The notes under the pieces were generated by a model. That model did no database searches. It worked only from the letters and a program-made list of their open reading frames with translations, and had not been told where the DNA came from. The translations under genes and the position numbers were made by a program. Below are positions 39,474-47,886 of a stretch of DNA of 51,631 nucleotides, one piece after another. This DNA is from Rhodospirillales bacterium RIFCSPLOWO2_02_FULL_58_16 (GTDB taxonomy: Bacteria; Pseudomonadota; Alphaproteobacteria; Rhodospirillales; 2-02-FULL-58-16), in contig MIAA01000016.1 in assembly GCA_001830425.1 (NCBI GenBank), forward strand, positions 52,253 to 103,883, read 5' to 3'. The number at the start of each line of letters is the position of its first letter. Position 1 is the first letter of the stretch.

Positions 39474-40613
39474 ATGTCGCCGACCAAAACAGATGTCATT
39501 CCCTTTGTCGATCTTACCCGGCAGTTCTCAAGCCTGGACGCCGAGATCATGTCCGCCATAAGAAAGGTCGCCGAGGAGGCGTGTTTTATTCGCGGCCCGG
39601 TCCTCGCCGAATTCGAGGAGCGGTTCGCGGCGCTGCACAATGTCCGCCACGCCATCGGGACGGCGTCGGGAACCGACGCCCTGTTCCTGGCGGTGCGGGC
39701 GCTCGGCATCGGGCCGGGGGACGAAGTGATTACCGTTCCCAATACCTGGATTTCCACCGCTTTCGCCGTCTCCCACGCCGGAGCGACGCCGGTTTTTGCG
39801 GATATTGATCCCGACACCTATCAGATGAACCCTGAGGCCCTGGAAAAAGCCATAACGCCCCGCACCAGGGCGGTGATTCCGGTTCACCTTTTCGGACACC
39901 CGGCGCCGATGGCGGCAATCGAGGCCATATGCCGGCCTCGCGGCATCCGCATCATTGAGGATGTCGCCCAGGCGACCCTGGCCGAAAGCGACGGCAGGAT
40001 AGCGGGCGCCATCGGCGATATCTCCTGTTTCAGTTTCTATCCCAGCAAGAATCTCGGCGGCTTCGGCGACGGCGGCCTTATTCTGACTAACGACGATCAA
40101 TCGGCGGCGACGGCGCTGCGCCTGTCCAACTACGGCCAAAACGGGCGATCAATGACCGGGATTCATGAGGACATCGGCTATAACTCACGTCTTGACGCGC
40201 TTCAGGCGGCGATTTTGCTGTGCAAGCTCCCCTACTTGAAGGAATGGACAGCGGCGCGACAAAGAGCCGCCGCCAAGTATGACGAATTGCTTAAACCGCT
40301 TCCCGTCAAGCGTCCCGTTACGGCCAAGGGGGCCGAGCCGGTTTATCATCTCTATGTGATCCAGGTTGATAATCGGGACGCCTGCCATGCCTATTTGCGG
40401 GAAAACGGCGTGATGGCGCAGATTCATTACCCCAAAGTGATCCACTTGCAGGAATGCTACAAGAATCTCGGCTATAAAAAAGGCGACTTTCCGGTTGCTG
40501 AAGATGCTTGCAAACGGATTCTTTCATTGCCGATATTTCCGGAAATTACCGACGAACAGATCAGTCGCACGGTCGAAACCCTTGCCCGTTTCACCGCCAA
40601 GGCAGGCGCATGA
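39474..40613 (+). CDS. DegT/DnrJ/EryC1 sugar aminotransferase
   Basis: PLP-dependent transaminase of 379 residues that forms amino sugars on nucleotide carriers. Key segments are IPFVDLTRQFSSLDAEI, ASGTDALFLAVRALGIGPGD, TVPNTWISTAFAVSHAGATP, IIEDVAQATLA and the PLP lysine in SFYPSKNLGGFGDGG. The start has a good ribosome-binding site (AGGAAG). With the LbH acyltransferase at 41331 and the Gfo/Idh dehydrogenase at 50497 it could form a WbpB/WbpE/WbpD-like set that makes 3-acetamido sugars; that grouping is an inference because the genes are not adjacent. Confidence 0.92.
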   Translation: MSPTKTDVIPFVDLTRQFSSLDAEIMSAIRKVAEEACFIRGPVLAEFEERFAALHNVRHAIGTASGTDALFLAVRALGIGPGDEVITVPNTWISTAFAVSHAGATPVFADIDPDTYQMNPEALEKAITPRTRAVIPVHLFGHPAPMAAIEAICRPRGIRIIEDVAQATLAESDGRIAGAIGDISCFSFYPSKNLGGFGDGGLILTNDDQSAATALRLSNYGQNGRSMTGIHEDIGYNSRLDALQAAILLCKLPYLKEWTAARQRAAAKYDELLKPLPVKRPVTAKGAEPVYHLYVIQVDNRDACHAYLRENGVMAQIHYPKVIHLQECYKNLGYKKGDFPVAEDACKRILSLPIFPEITDEQISRTVETLARFTAKAGA

Positions 40614-41317
40614 CAAAAAAAGATTCAAAAGCCAGCCTGAGCATCGTCGTTCCCGCCTACAATGAAGAAGAGTTAATAGCCCATACCGTCGAGCACCTGC
40701 TGGCCACGGCGCCCCAATGGGTGGATGACCTTGAAGTTATAGTCGTCAACGACGGCAGCTCCGATTCGACCGGACGCATCGTCGATGAATTGGCGAACAA
40801 GTACAAAAATGTCATCGGCATTCAACAGAAAAAAAACGGCGGCTTCGGCATAACCGTCCGCACCGGCCTCATGCGGGCGACAAAGACCTATGTCATGATC
40901 TGCCCCGCCGACTACCGCTTCACGCTGGAAGATTTTAACGTCTATCTTGTGCTAATCAGATATGCCGACATCGTTATCGGCTACCGGCGTCATCGCCGGC
41001 TTCAGCTTCCGTTTTACGGAAAAATGGTTTCGGCGATTTATCATCAGTTGGTAAATTTGGTTTTCAATCTCAATTTCTTCGACGTCAACTGGATCCATAT
41101 GTACAAACGCGACCAGATCGAAACCTATCTGGGAAAAAGCGACGGGGTTTTTCTTCTGGCGGAAAATATTATTCGCGCCAAGCGCCTGGGATTGAGGATC
41201 GTCGGAGTTGACGTCAACTACACCGAGCGGGAATCAGGCATTCCGACCGGCGTGCAGCCAAGAACGATCCTGAAAACCATCAGGGAGCTTTTTATCTTTT
41301 TCTTCAACAGGCGATAA
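40610..41317 (+). CDS. Family 2 glycosyltransferase
   Basis: GT-A fold enzyme of 235 residues. LSIVVPAYNEEELIAHTVEH at the start, VIVVNDGSSDSTGRIVDEL (nucleotide binding) and ICPADYRFTLEDFNVY (where the usual DxD is replaced by PAD) are visible. It resembles dolichyl-phosphate-mannose synthase-like proteins in its N-terminal domain, ends in a basic hydrophobic stretch (TIRELFIFFFNRR) and lacks the C-terminal membrane helices of the longer forms. It overlaps the aminotransferase stop as ATGA and probably transfers a sugar to a lipid carrier or the growing glycan. Confidence 0.9.
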   Translation: MTKKDSKASLSIVVPAYNEEELIAHTVEHLLATAPQWVDDLEVIVVNDGSSDSTGRIVDELANKYKNVIGIQQKKNGGFGITVRTGLMRATKTYVMICPADYRFTLEDFNVYLVLIRYADIVIGYRRHRRLQLPFYGKMVSAIYHQLVNLVFNLNFFDVNWIHMYKRDQIETYLGKSDGVFLLAENIIRAKRLGLRIVGVDVNYTERESGIPTGVQPRTILKTIRELFIFFFNRR

Positions 41318-41330
41318 TCCGAAAAACAGA

Positions 41331-41789
41331 ATGGTTACATTCAGGGATTCAGGGATCAAAGATGTTACTTTCGGCGATAACGTCACCATCGTGCGCCCCG
41401 TAAATCTTTACGGATGCGCCATAGGCGATGACTGCTTCGTCGGCCCTTTCGTCGAAATCCAACGCAACGCAGTTATCGGCAAAAGATGCCGAATTCAATC
41501 ACATAGTTTCATCTGTGAGCTTGTAACCATCGGCGACGATTGCTTCATCGGTCATGGGGTGATGTTCATCAACGATCTGTTCAAGGCCGGAAAACCGGCG
41601 CGGGAAAACCCTGAACTATGGCTGCCGACCGGCATCGGCAACAATGTCTCTATCGGCTCCAACGTGACTATCCTGCCGGTAACGATTTGCGATAATGTGG
41701 TAATCGGCGCTGGCGCCGTGGTGACGAAAAATATCACCGAACCGGGAACCTACATGGGCAACCCGGCCGGAAGATTTGGTTCTTCTTAA
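41331..41789 (+). CDS. Left-handed beta-helix acyltransferase (WbpD/WlbB-like)
   Basis: A 152-residue hexapeptide-repeat acyltransferase (VTFGDNVTIVRPVNLYGCAI, DDCFVGPFVEIQRNAVIG, GNNVSIGSNVTILP, NVVIGAGAVVTKNI). The candidate catalytic histidine is in CFIGHGVMFINDLFKAG. It is of the group that acetylates 3-amino sugars on UDP or dTDP. It begins 13 bp after the GT2 gene and follows the DegT aminotransferase closely, which supports acylation of the amine made by that enzyme. Confidence 0.88.
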   Translation: MVTFRDSGIKDVTFGDNVTIVRPVNLYGCAIGDDCFVGPFVEIQRNAVIGKRCRIQSHSFICELVTIGDDCFIGHGVMFINDLFKAGKPARENPELWLPTGIGNNVSIGSNVTILPVTICDNVVIGAGAVVTKNITEPGTYMGNPAGRFGSS

Positions 41790-41802
41790 GAGCCGTTTTT
41801 TA

Positions 41803-43242
41803 ATGAAAATCCTTCTCGTCTATAAAGACTCTTTCGCCCAGGACCGCATGGCCATCTGCTGCCTGAGCGCCGTCCTTAAAGAGCGCGGTCATCAAGTCGC
41901 CCTTGTCATTCAGGGAGTAACGGAACCGGGCAAGCTGGCGGCGACGATGCAAGATTTCGCCCCGCATGTCGTCGGCTACAGCGCCATGACCGGCGAACAC
42001 ATCTCGCTTCTGAAATTGAACCGCAAACTCAAAAAGGATTTCCGATTTACCTCGGTGTTCGGCGGCGCCCATGCCACTTTCTTTCCCGAACTTATTGATG
42101 AAGACGGTGTTGACGCCATCTGCGCCGGCGAGGGAGACGAAGCCTTTCCCGAGTTCTGCCGCCGCCTTGAAAACGGAGAAAACCATTGGGAAACGCCCAG
42201 CTTTCATGTGAAGCATGACGGCAAGACATATAAAAATCCCCTGATGGCGCTGGTCGACGTCTCGGCTCTTCCCTTTCCCGACCACAAGATTCTCTACGAC
42301 GCCGACCCCGGTCTGGCCGGAACCGGCAACCGGTTCGTCATGGCGGCGCGCGGCTGCCCTTACAAATGCGCCTATTGCTTCAACGTGGAATACAACCAGT
42401 CCTACAAGGGCCTCGGCAAGGTGCTGCGCTGGCGGACGCCGGAGCAGGTAATCCAGGAGATAGAATGGATACGCGACCGTTATCCGACCGACCATATCGC
42501 TTTCGTCGATGACACCTTTCCAGCGAAACCGGGAAAATGGTTTGATGAATTTTGCAGATTATACAAGGATCGGATCGGCATTCCCTTCGACGGCACAGTG
42601 CGCGCCAATTCGCTGAAAGAAGATGTTCTGATTCAATTACGCGACGCCGGACTCAGCTTTGTGTGGATGGGAATCGAAAGCGGCGATGAACAAGCGGCCA
42701 ATGATATTCTCGGTCGCGGCCTGAGCAACGAACAAATTATTTCCGCCGCCGCAATGCTCCATCGCCATGGAGTCGGCATCCTGACTCTCAACATCATCGG
42801 GCTGCCGGTCCCTGATCCCTACCAAACGGATTTGAAAACGCTTGATCTCAATATAAAAATCAAGCCGGCCTATGCCGGTTCTTCGATCCTTTATCCGTTT
42901 CCCGGCACCCCCATCGAACGCTATGCCCGCGAAAAGGGATTCCTTAAAGGCGAGCCGGTTTACATGGAAACCTACAAGCGCTCATCCATGCTTGATTTTT
43001 CTTCGCCCGCAGAAAAAAGAAAAATAGAGAACCTGCATAAGTTGTTCGGCCTCATAGTCAGTTTCCCGTTTCTCAGGCCCGCCGTCGGGTTTTTGTGTCG
43101 CCTTCCTTTCAGCGGATTTTACCGCGCCGTTTATTATTTATGGTACGGCTACTGCCTGAAAATGAAGCTGAACCCCATTAATTGGCGGCGCGAAGGCGCT
43201 TATTACATCGGACTGTTTTTCCGGATGTTCGCCAAAAGCTGA
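41803..43242 (+). CDS. Cobalamin-binding radical SAM protein 2
   Basis: B12-binding-type radical SAM enzyme of 479 residues. N-terminal domain ~1-140: MKILLVYKDSFAQDRM, VVGYSAMTGEHISLLKL, VFGGAHATFFPE. The CxxxCxxC cluster motif is in ARGCPYKCAYCFNVEY near residue 184, followed by FVDDTFPAKPGKWFDEF and WMGIESGDEQAANDILGRG. The C-terminal region carries hydrophobic and basic segments (FLRPAVGFLCRLPFSGFYRA), suggesting membrane proximity. The ATG at 41803 starts the conserved sequence; an in-frame ATG at 41776 would add nine residues. It is unlike the other radical SAM gene at 31215 outside the shared domain plan. The substrate is unknown. Confidence 0.86.
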   Translation: MKILLVYKDSFAQDRMAICCLSAVLKERGHQVALVIQGVTEPGKLAATMQDFAPHVVGYSAMTGEHISLLKLNRKLKKDFRFTSVFGGAHATFFPELIDEDGVDAICAGEGDEAFPEFCRRLENGENHWETPSFHVKHDGKTYKNPLMALVDVSALPFPDHKILYDADPGLAGTGNRFVMAARGCPYKCAYCFNVEYNQSYKGLGKVLRWRTPEQVIQEIEWIRDRYPTDHIAFVDDTFPAKPGKWFDEFCRLYKDRIGIPFDGTVRANSLKEDVLIQLRDAGLSFVWMGIESGDEQAANDILGRGLSNEQIISAAAMLHRHGVGILTLNIIGLPVPDPYQTDLKTLDLNIKIKPAYAGSSILYPFPGTPIERYAREKGFLKGEPVYMETYKRSSMLDFSSPAEKRKIENLHKLFGLIVSFPFLRPAVGFLCRLPFSGFYRAVYYLWYGYCLKMKLNPINWRREGAYYIGLFFRMFAKS

Positions 43243-43245
43243 CTG

Positions 43246-45360
43246 ATGCCGATATTTGAAAACAAGGCTTTAACCGCCGCCCTTATCGTCTCCGCCGCTT
43301 TGAGCGCGCCGTACTATTTCGCCCTCGCCTCAGACAGACTCAAAATTACCGCCCCGCGCCACGTCGGCATATTTTTCGCCGTCTGGCTGCTTTTGTTTAC
43401 CTTCGAGTTCTACATCCTCGGCCCTTATTCGTTTATCGAGATGAGCCACGAAGGCAACTTCAACGTTGCCTTAAATTATTACCTGTCCCACCAGTATAAC
43501 GGCGGTCGCTTCTCTCACCAATTCAGCGGCGGGCAGGATGTTTATTCCATGTTGCCGGGAAAGCAGTATTTCAACCCGGAACTGCTGTTGGCGTATATCT
43601 TCCCCACCTGGATCGTGGTGGCGGCGCACAAAATATTCCTGGCGGCTTTAGGATTCGCCGGCAGTTATCTATTGGCCCGCAAGGCAGCCCCGGACAACCG
43701 GGCGATCGCCGTCGCCGTCGCCGCGATATTCCCGGTTTCCCACGAATATCTGCTGAATTTCAGCACCAACTGGGGAACCGGCTTTGCGGCGCTGCCGTTG
43801 GCCGTTTACGCCTGCGTTGTCTGCTCAAAGGATCGCTTTTTTTGGCGATGGATTTTTCTGGCGACCCTGGTTTTGGCCGCCGGCGAACCGATTCATACCT
43901 TCCCTCCCCTCGCCCTTGCCGTCATCGGCGGCGCCTTGCTGTTCAAAGACGTAGATTTGAAAAAGGTAGTTATCGGTTTTTCCATATTTGCCTTTTTTTC
44001 CCTCCTTGTCTGGCATGAGTTTCTTTTCGCCAATTATCTGGGCGCGGCGGATACGGGGCGAGGGGTTAAAACTTCTGATAATTTCCTTGAGGCAATTCTG
44101 TCCGGCGTTGACATTCTGTTGAGAAATTGGGTTCCCACCTCCCTGTATCTTGCCGGCGTCATGGTTTTGGTTATACGCAAAGACCGTCTCGCGTTGCGCT
44201 CTATCGGCGTTTTGGCCATGCTGATTCTGACTTTTGCCGTCGCTCAATCCTTCCCCTGGGAAAGCGTAGGGTTGGCGTTCGTCAATAAAATCAGCCACTA
44301 CTATATGCTGATTTCGATAACCACTCTGTTCGTGCCGGTCGCCGCCGGGGCGCTTGCCGGTCTTGATGCTTCAAGGTTGATCCGCCAAGGATTCTTGCGC
44401 CCGGAAATTGTCATCATCGCCATGGGCCTGTCGATAGCCACCTGGAATAAATTTGTTAATTTCGGGGATTGGCTGTGGTTCGGCGGACAAGGCAATCTCA
44501 TCGGCTATGAAACCCTAAACAATCCTCAATGGAATCCCGACAAAAATTATCGGGTCATCACTTTGTTCGAAGCTCCGCCGCCTAACGTAGTCTCCGGCTT
44601 TTACGATTTTGATTCCTTCGACGGGATGACAAACCTGGGAAGCGCGGCATGGGAAAAGTATTGGTTTGAAATCATGCGCCGCGATACGAGCCATGTCCTG
44701 GGGACCCGCGCCGGCGTTAAATGGCCGCTATGGAACGGCGAAGTTTACGATATCGAAAGCCATATCCGCACCGATCTTCTGAAGATCGCCGGCGTCCGCT
44801 ATATTTTCAGCGCCCTTCCGCTGTCGGGAAAAGACATGGTTCTGGTTTCGGCATCGAAAAAAGAGGATTGGGCCAAGGTTCGTCCACAATTCTTTGACGG
44901 CTTCGCGGCCTTCGCCCGCTACCGTCTGAAGCGCATATTCGACCCCGGAAAACTTTATGTCTACGAATTGCCCGACGCGCTCCCCAGGGTTTTCGGCGCA
45001 AAGGGCGTCAACGCCATGATCGATGAGTCGACGCTTTACAGCCAAGTCGCCGCCGCCCCGGCCCGCACGATCATTGTGCAGGAAAGATTCATGAAAGATT
45101 TAAGCGGGCCTGGAAACTTGCAGGTCACGTCTTTCCAAAAAGTGCGCGACGGTTTTGATGTCGCGACGGATGCGCCGAAAGGCGGCGTCCTGGTTTTGAA
45201 TCAAACGTTTTCGCCCTTCTGGCAAGCGTGGGCCGGCGACCAGCCCTTAGGCATCGTCCCCGCCGACGGCATCCATATGGCGGTGGCGGTTCCGGCAGGG
45301 ACGCCGCAGATCACCGTGCGTTATCGTCGGCCGTTGCTGCGGGAATTTATTTTGCGCTGA
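43246..45360 (+). CDS. Large multi-pass membrane protein (GT-C/YfhO-like, function unknown)
   Basis: A 704-residue protein with about a dozen hydrophobic helices in residues 1-~400 (TAALIVSAALSAPYYFALAS, IFFAVWLLLFTFEFYIL, AIAVAVAAIFPVSHEYLL, IVIIAMGLSIATWNKFV), followed by a ~300-residue soluble, probably periplasmic, C-terminal domain ending in a beta-rich stretch (GGVLVLNQTFSPFWQAW, then PQITVRYRRPLLREFIL). This layout recalls YfhO/GT-C-type integral glycosyltransferases, which use lipid-linked sugars. An acidic pair in the first loop (MSHEGNFNVALNYYLS) could be catalytic. The gene is tightly spaced between radical SAM and MBOAT genes. Naming it a glycosyltransferase is only a hypothesis. 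Confidence 0.7.
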   Translation: MPIFENKALTAALIVSAALSAPYYFALASDRLKITAPRHVGIFFAVWLLLFTFEFYILGPYSFIEMSHEGNFNVALNYYLSHQYNGGRFSHQFSGGQDVYSMLPGKQYFNPELLLAYIFPTWIVVAAHKIFLAALGFAGSYLLARKAAPDNRAIAVAVAAIFPVSHEYLLNFSTNWGTGFAALPLAVYACVVCSKDRFFWRWIFLATLVLAAGEPIHTFPPLALAVIGGALLFKDVDLKKVVIGFSIFAFFSLLVWHEFLFANYLGAADTGRGVKTSDNFLEAILSGVDILLRNWVPTSLYLAGVMVLVIRKDRLALRSIGVLAMLILTFAVAQSFPWESVGLAFVNKISHYYMLISITTLFVPVAAGALAGLDASRLIRQGFLRPEIVIIAMGLSIATWNKFVNFGDWLWFGGQGNLIGYETLNNPQWNPDKNYRVITLFEAPPPNVVSGFYDFDSFDGMTNLGSAAWEKYWFEIMRRDTSHVLGTRAGVKWPLWNGEVYDIESHIRTDLLKIAGVRYIFSALPLSGKDMVLVSASKKEDWAKVRPQFFDGFAAFARYRLKRIFDPGKLYVYELPDALPRVFGAKGVNAMIDESTLYSQVAAAPARTIIVQERFMKDLSGPGNLQVTSFQKVRDGFDVATDAPKGGVLVLNQTFSPFWQAWAGDQPLGIVPADGIHMAVAVPAGTPQITVRYRRPLLREFILR

Positions 45361-45363
45361 CCT

Positions 45364-46905
45364 ATGCTGTTCAACTCTTACCTCTTTATCTTTCTGTTCC
45401 TGCCGGTGGCGCTCGGCGGCTATTTTCTTGCCGGAAAACGCTCTAACCGCCTGGCGATAGGATGGCTGCTTATCGTCTCTCTGTTCTTTTACGGATGGTG
45501 GAACCCCCTTTTTGTGTGGCCCATCATATTATCGCTTTTATTGAATTTCGCCGCCGGATCTTATCTTTATCGTAATTCATCAAAGACTATTTTTGTCCTA
45601 GCCATTACCTTTAATCTTTCTCTGCTGGGCTATTTTAAATACGCGGGCTTCTTTGCCGGAATCTTTTCCGACGCCACAGGGGCCTCGTTCGATCTTGGCG
45701 ATATCTTATTGCCCCTAGGCATTTCGTTCTTCACCTTCCAGCAGGTTGCTTATCTAGTGGATTCATACAAGCGCCTGACTGTGCCTCACGGCTGGGTTGA
45801 ATATGGCCTGTTTGTCACCTTTTTCCCCCAACTGGTGGCCGGCCCCATTGTTCATCAAGCGGAAATGTTACCCCAATTTACCCGTGGCGACAGAAAATTA
45901 ACGTCCGAAAATTTTGCCGTCGGCGCGACCATTTTCATTCTCGGCCTGTTTAAGAAGGTAGTCATCGCCGATAACATGGCCGGATATTCAACTCCCATGT
46001 TTACCGGAGCGGCGGCGGGAGAAGCCATTACCTTCCTGGAAGCATGGGGAGGATCTCTGGCCTATACATTCCAGATTTATTTTGATTTTTCCGGATACTC
46101 GGATATGGCGATCGGCCTCTCCTGCATGTTCGGCGTCAAGCTCCCCCTAAATTTCAATTCCCCCTACAAAGCCCTCAATATTATTGAATTTTGGCGTTGC
46201 TGGCATATGACCCTTTCCCGTTTTTTCCGTGACTATTTGTACTATCCCCTGGGCGGCAACCGAAAAGGCCCCTCGCGCCGTTACATTAACCTTTTGACGG
46301 TTATGCTGCTCGGCGGTTTATGGCACGGCGCCGGCTGGACATTTGTATTTTGGGGATTTTTACATGGTTTTTACCTGATTTGTAATCATGTCTGGCATGC
46401 TGTTCGGCGCCGTTTGAGCCTTGCTCCCGGCGTTACCTCGCCCATAGGCCGTGCTGTCTCGTGGTTAATAACATTTATGGCGGTCGTTATAGCGTGGGTC
46501 TTTTTCCGCGCCGAATCCTGGGAGGCGGCCCTTAATGTGCTCCAGGGAATGAGCGGCATGGACGGTCGTCTTGTAGTGACGGTCGGCTACGCGCCTTTTT
46601 TTGAATTATTAAAGCCGCTGATCGGAAACTTTAAGATAGCCTCGGCGCCGTTGATCTATTTCGACGGCCGCTCACAAATAGGATGGCTCGCCGCCGTCAT
46701 GATTCTGGCCCTCGCCTTTCCCAACACCCAGCAATGGACACGACGCTACTATCCGTCCACCGACGCCGTTGAGCCTTATCCCGGCTTACCGCGCGCCTTC
46801 CTTTGGCGTCCCACGCCCCTCTGGGCCGGCGTTACCGTTATGCTGGTCGGCATCGCTCTTATTCTTGCGCTACGGCCAAGTGAGTTTCTTTATTGGCAAT
46901 TCTAA
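45364..46905 (+). CDS. MBOAT family O-acyltransferase (AlgI-like)
   Basis: A polytopic membrane O-acyltransferase of 513 residues that moves acyl (usually acetyl) groups across the membrane onto a glycan. Family landmarks are LGISFFTFQQVAYLVDSYK, YFDFSGYSDMAIGLSCMFG, EFWRCWHMTLSRFFRDYLYY and the catalytic histidine in GGLWHGAGWTFVFWG near residue 320. AlgI and PatA have the same length and layout. The gene after it encodes an SGNH-type partner, as in AlgI/AlgJ and PatA/PatB systems. It probably O-acetylates the surface glycan at the periplasmic side. Confidence 0.93.
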   Translation: MLFNSYLFIFLFLPVALGGYFLAGKRSNRLAIGWLLIVSLFFYGWWNPLFVWPIILSLLLNFAAGSYLYRNSSKTIFVLAITFNLSLLGYFKYAGFFAGIFSDATGASFDLGDILLPLGISFFTFQQVAYLVDSYKRLTVPHGWVEYGLFVTFFPQLVAGPIVHQAEMLPQFTRGDRKLTSENFAVGATIFILGLFKKVVIADNMAGYSTPMFTGAAAGEAITFLEAWGGSLAYTFQIYFDFSGYSDMAIGLSCMFGVKLPLNFNSPYKALNIIEFWRCWHMTLSRFFRDYLYYPLGGNRKGPSRRYINLLTVMLLGGLWHGAGWTFVFWGFLHGFYLICNHVWHAVRRRLSLAPGVTSPIGRAVSWLITFMAVVIAWVFFRAESWEAALNVLQGMSGMDGRLVVTVGYAPFFELLKPLIGNFKIASAPLIYFDGRSQIGWLAAVMILALAFPNTQQWTRRYYPSTDAVEPYPGLPRAFLWRPTPLWAGVTVMLVGIALILALRPSEFLYWQF

Positions 46906-46914
46906 TTAAGCATA

Positions 46915-47886
46915 ATGACAAAGAAAATATTTAGACGGTATAATATTATCCTCCTGGTTGGAGGGGGAATTGCGACAAGTATTATGTTTGTATATGCCAT
47001 GGTATTTGGATATTTAAGTACAAACTTTTGGGTGTTCAGATGCAATGCTTCCCTTTATTCAAGCGAATATTACTTGTCGTATTGCGCCGACCAAGCGTTC
47101 GGCAGTTATGAACACGGCGCTATATTTCTGGGAACGGATGAAGAGAGCATTCGCAATTTAAAACTTGCCGATGTTTTAATTCTTGGAAACAGCCGAGCGC
47201 AGATGGCATTTTCAACAACCGCTATTCAGGCTTTTTTTGATGACAGGAACATTAAACACTTCAATCTGACCTTTAACGGCGAACAGGATGTTTTCCCAAG
47301 GAAAATTATTGAAAAATATGCCTTGTCTCCCCGGATAATAATCATTAATTCCGATTATTTTTTTTATAACAGCGCCAATTCTACGGCCAAAAAAATAATG
47401 TCGGAAACCCCTATGGCTAAATTCGAATATACCATGAAAGCCTGGGTGCAGCCTCTTCACAAAGATATTTGCGGCGGCGAAAGACGCCTCTTTAAAAACT
47501 TGCTCTGCGGCGACCAGAAAACACAATACAGATCCCGCAAGAACGGTCGCATAACGTCTCCGAACTGGCCGAACGAAAACATTCCGGTATCCTATTCCGA
47601 TGATTACCCCGAGAACGCTTTTCAGGAATTGCTGAACAATGCGCGGAAATTCAAGAAATTCGCATCCGACAGAAAAATATGTCTTGTCATTACCGTGGTG
47701 CCGTCTCCTGTCGCCACTCCGCTAGTCGGCCGGAAGATCGCCGAGAACCTGGGAACTCCTTTTATCCAACCTGATGTAGAAGGCCTGACCGGCAGCGATT
47801 CAGGCCACCTGAACCCGGCCAGCGCGGAGATTTGGACCAACGCCTTTTTAAAAGAATTTGAACCGGTTTTGCAGGATTGCCTTTAA
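46915..47886 (+). CDS. Membrane-anchored SGNH-like partner of the MBOAT protein
   Basis: A 323-residue protein with one N-terminal transmembrane segment (IILLVGGGIATSIMFVYAMV) and a periplasmic domain. Block I of SGNH hydrolases is seen as DVLILGNSRAQMAF (candidate nucleophile Ser) near residue 90, and block V as SDSGHLNPASAE (Asp and His) near the C-terminus. This combination beside an MBOAT gene matches AlgJ/AlgX- or PatB-like acetyl-transfer partners. The composition is very AT-rich (18 G+C in the 60 bases from 46981), unlike the MBOAT gene. It ends in a four-base convergent overlap with the minus-strand methyltransferase. Confidence 0.72.
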   Translation: MTKKIFRRYNIILLVGGGIATSIMFVYAMVFGYLSTNFWVFRCNASLYSSEYYLSYCADQAFGSYEHGAIFLGTDEESIRNLKLADVLILGNSRAQMAFSTTAIQAFFDDRNIKHFNLTFNGEQDVFPRKIIEKYALSPRIIIINSDYFFYNSANSTAKKIMSETPMAKFEYTMKAWVQPLHKDICGGERRLFKNLLCGDQKTQYRSRKNGRITSPNWPNENIPVSYSDDYPENAFQELLNNARKFKKFASDRKICLVITVVPSPVATPLVGRKIAENLGTPFIQPDVEGLTGSDSGHLNPASAEIWTNAFLKEFEPVLQDCL

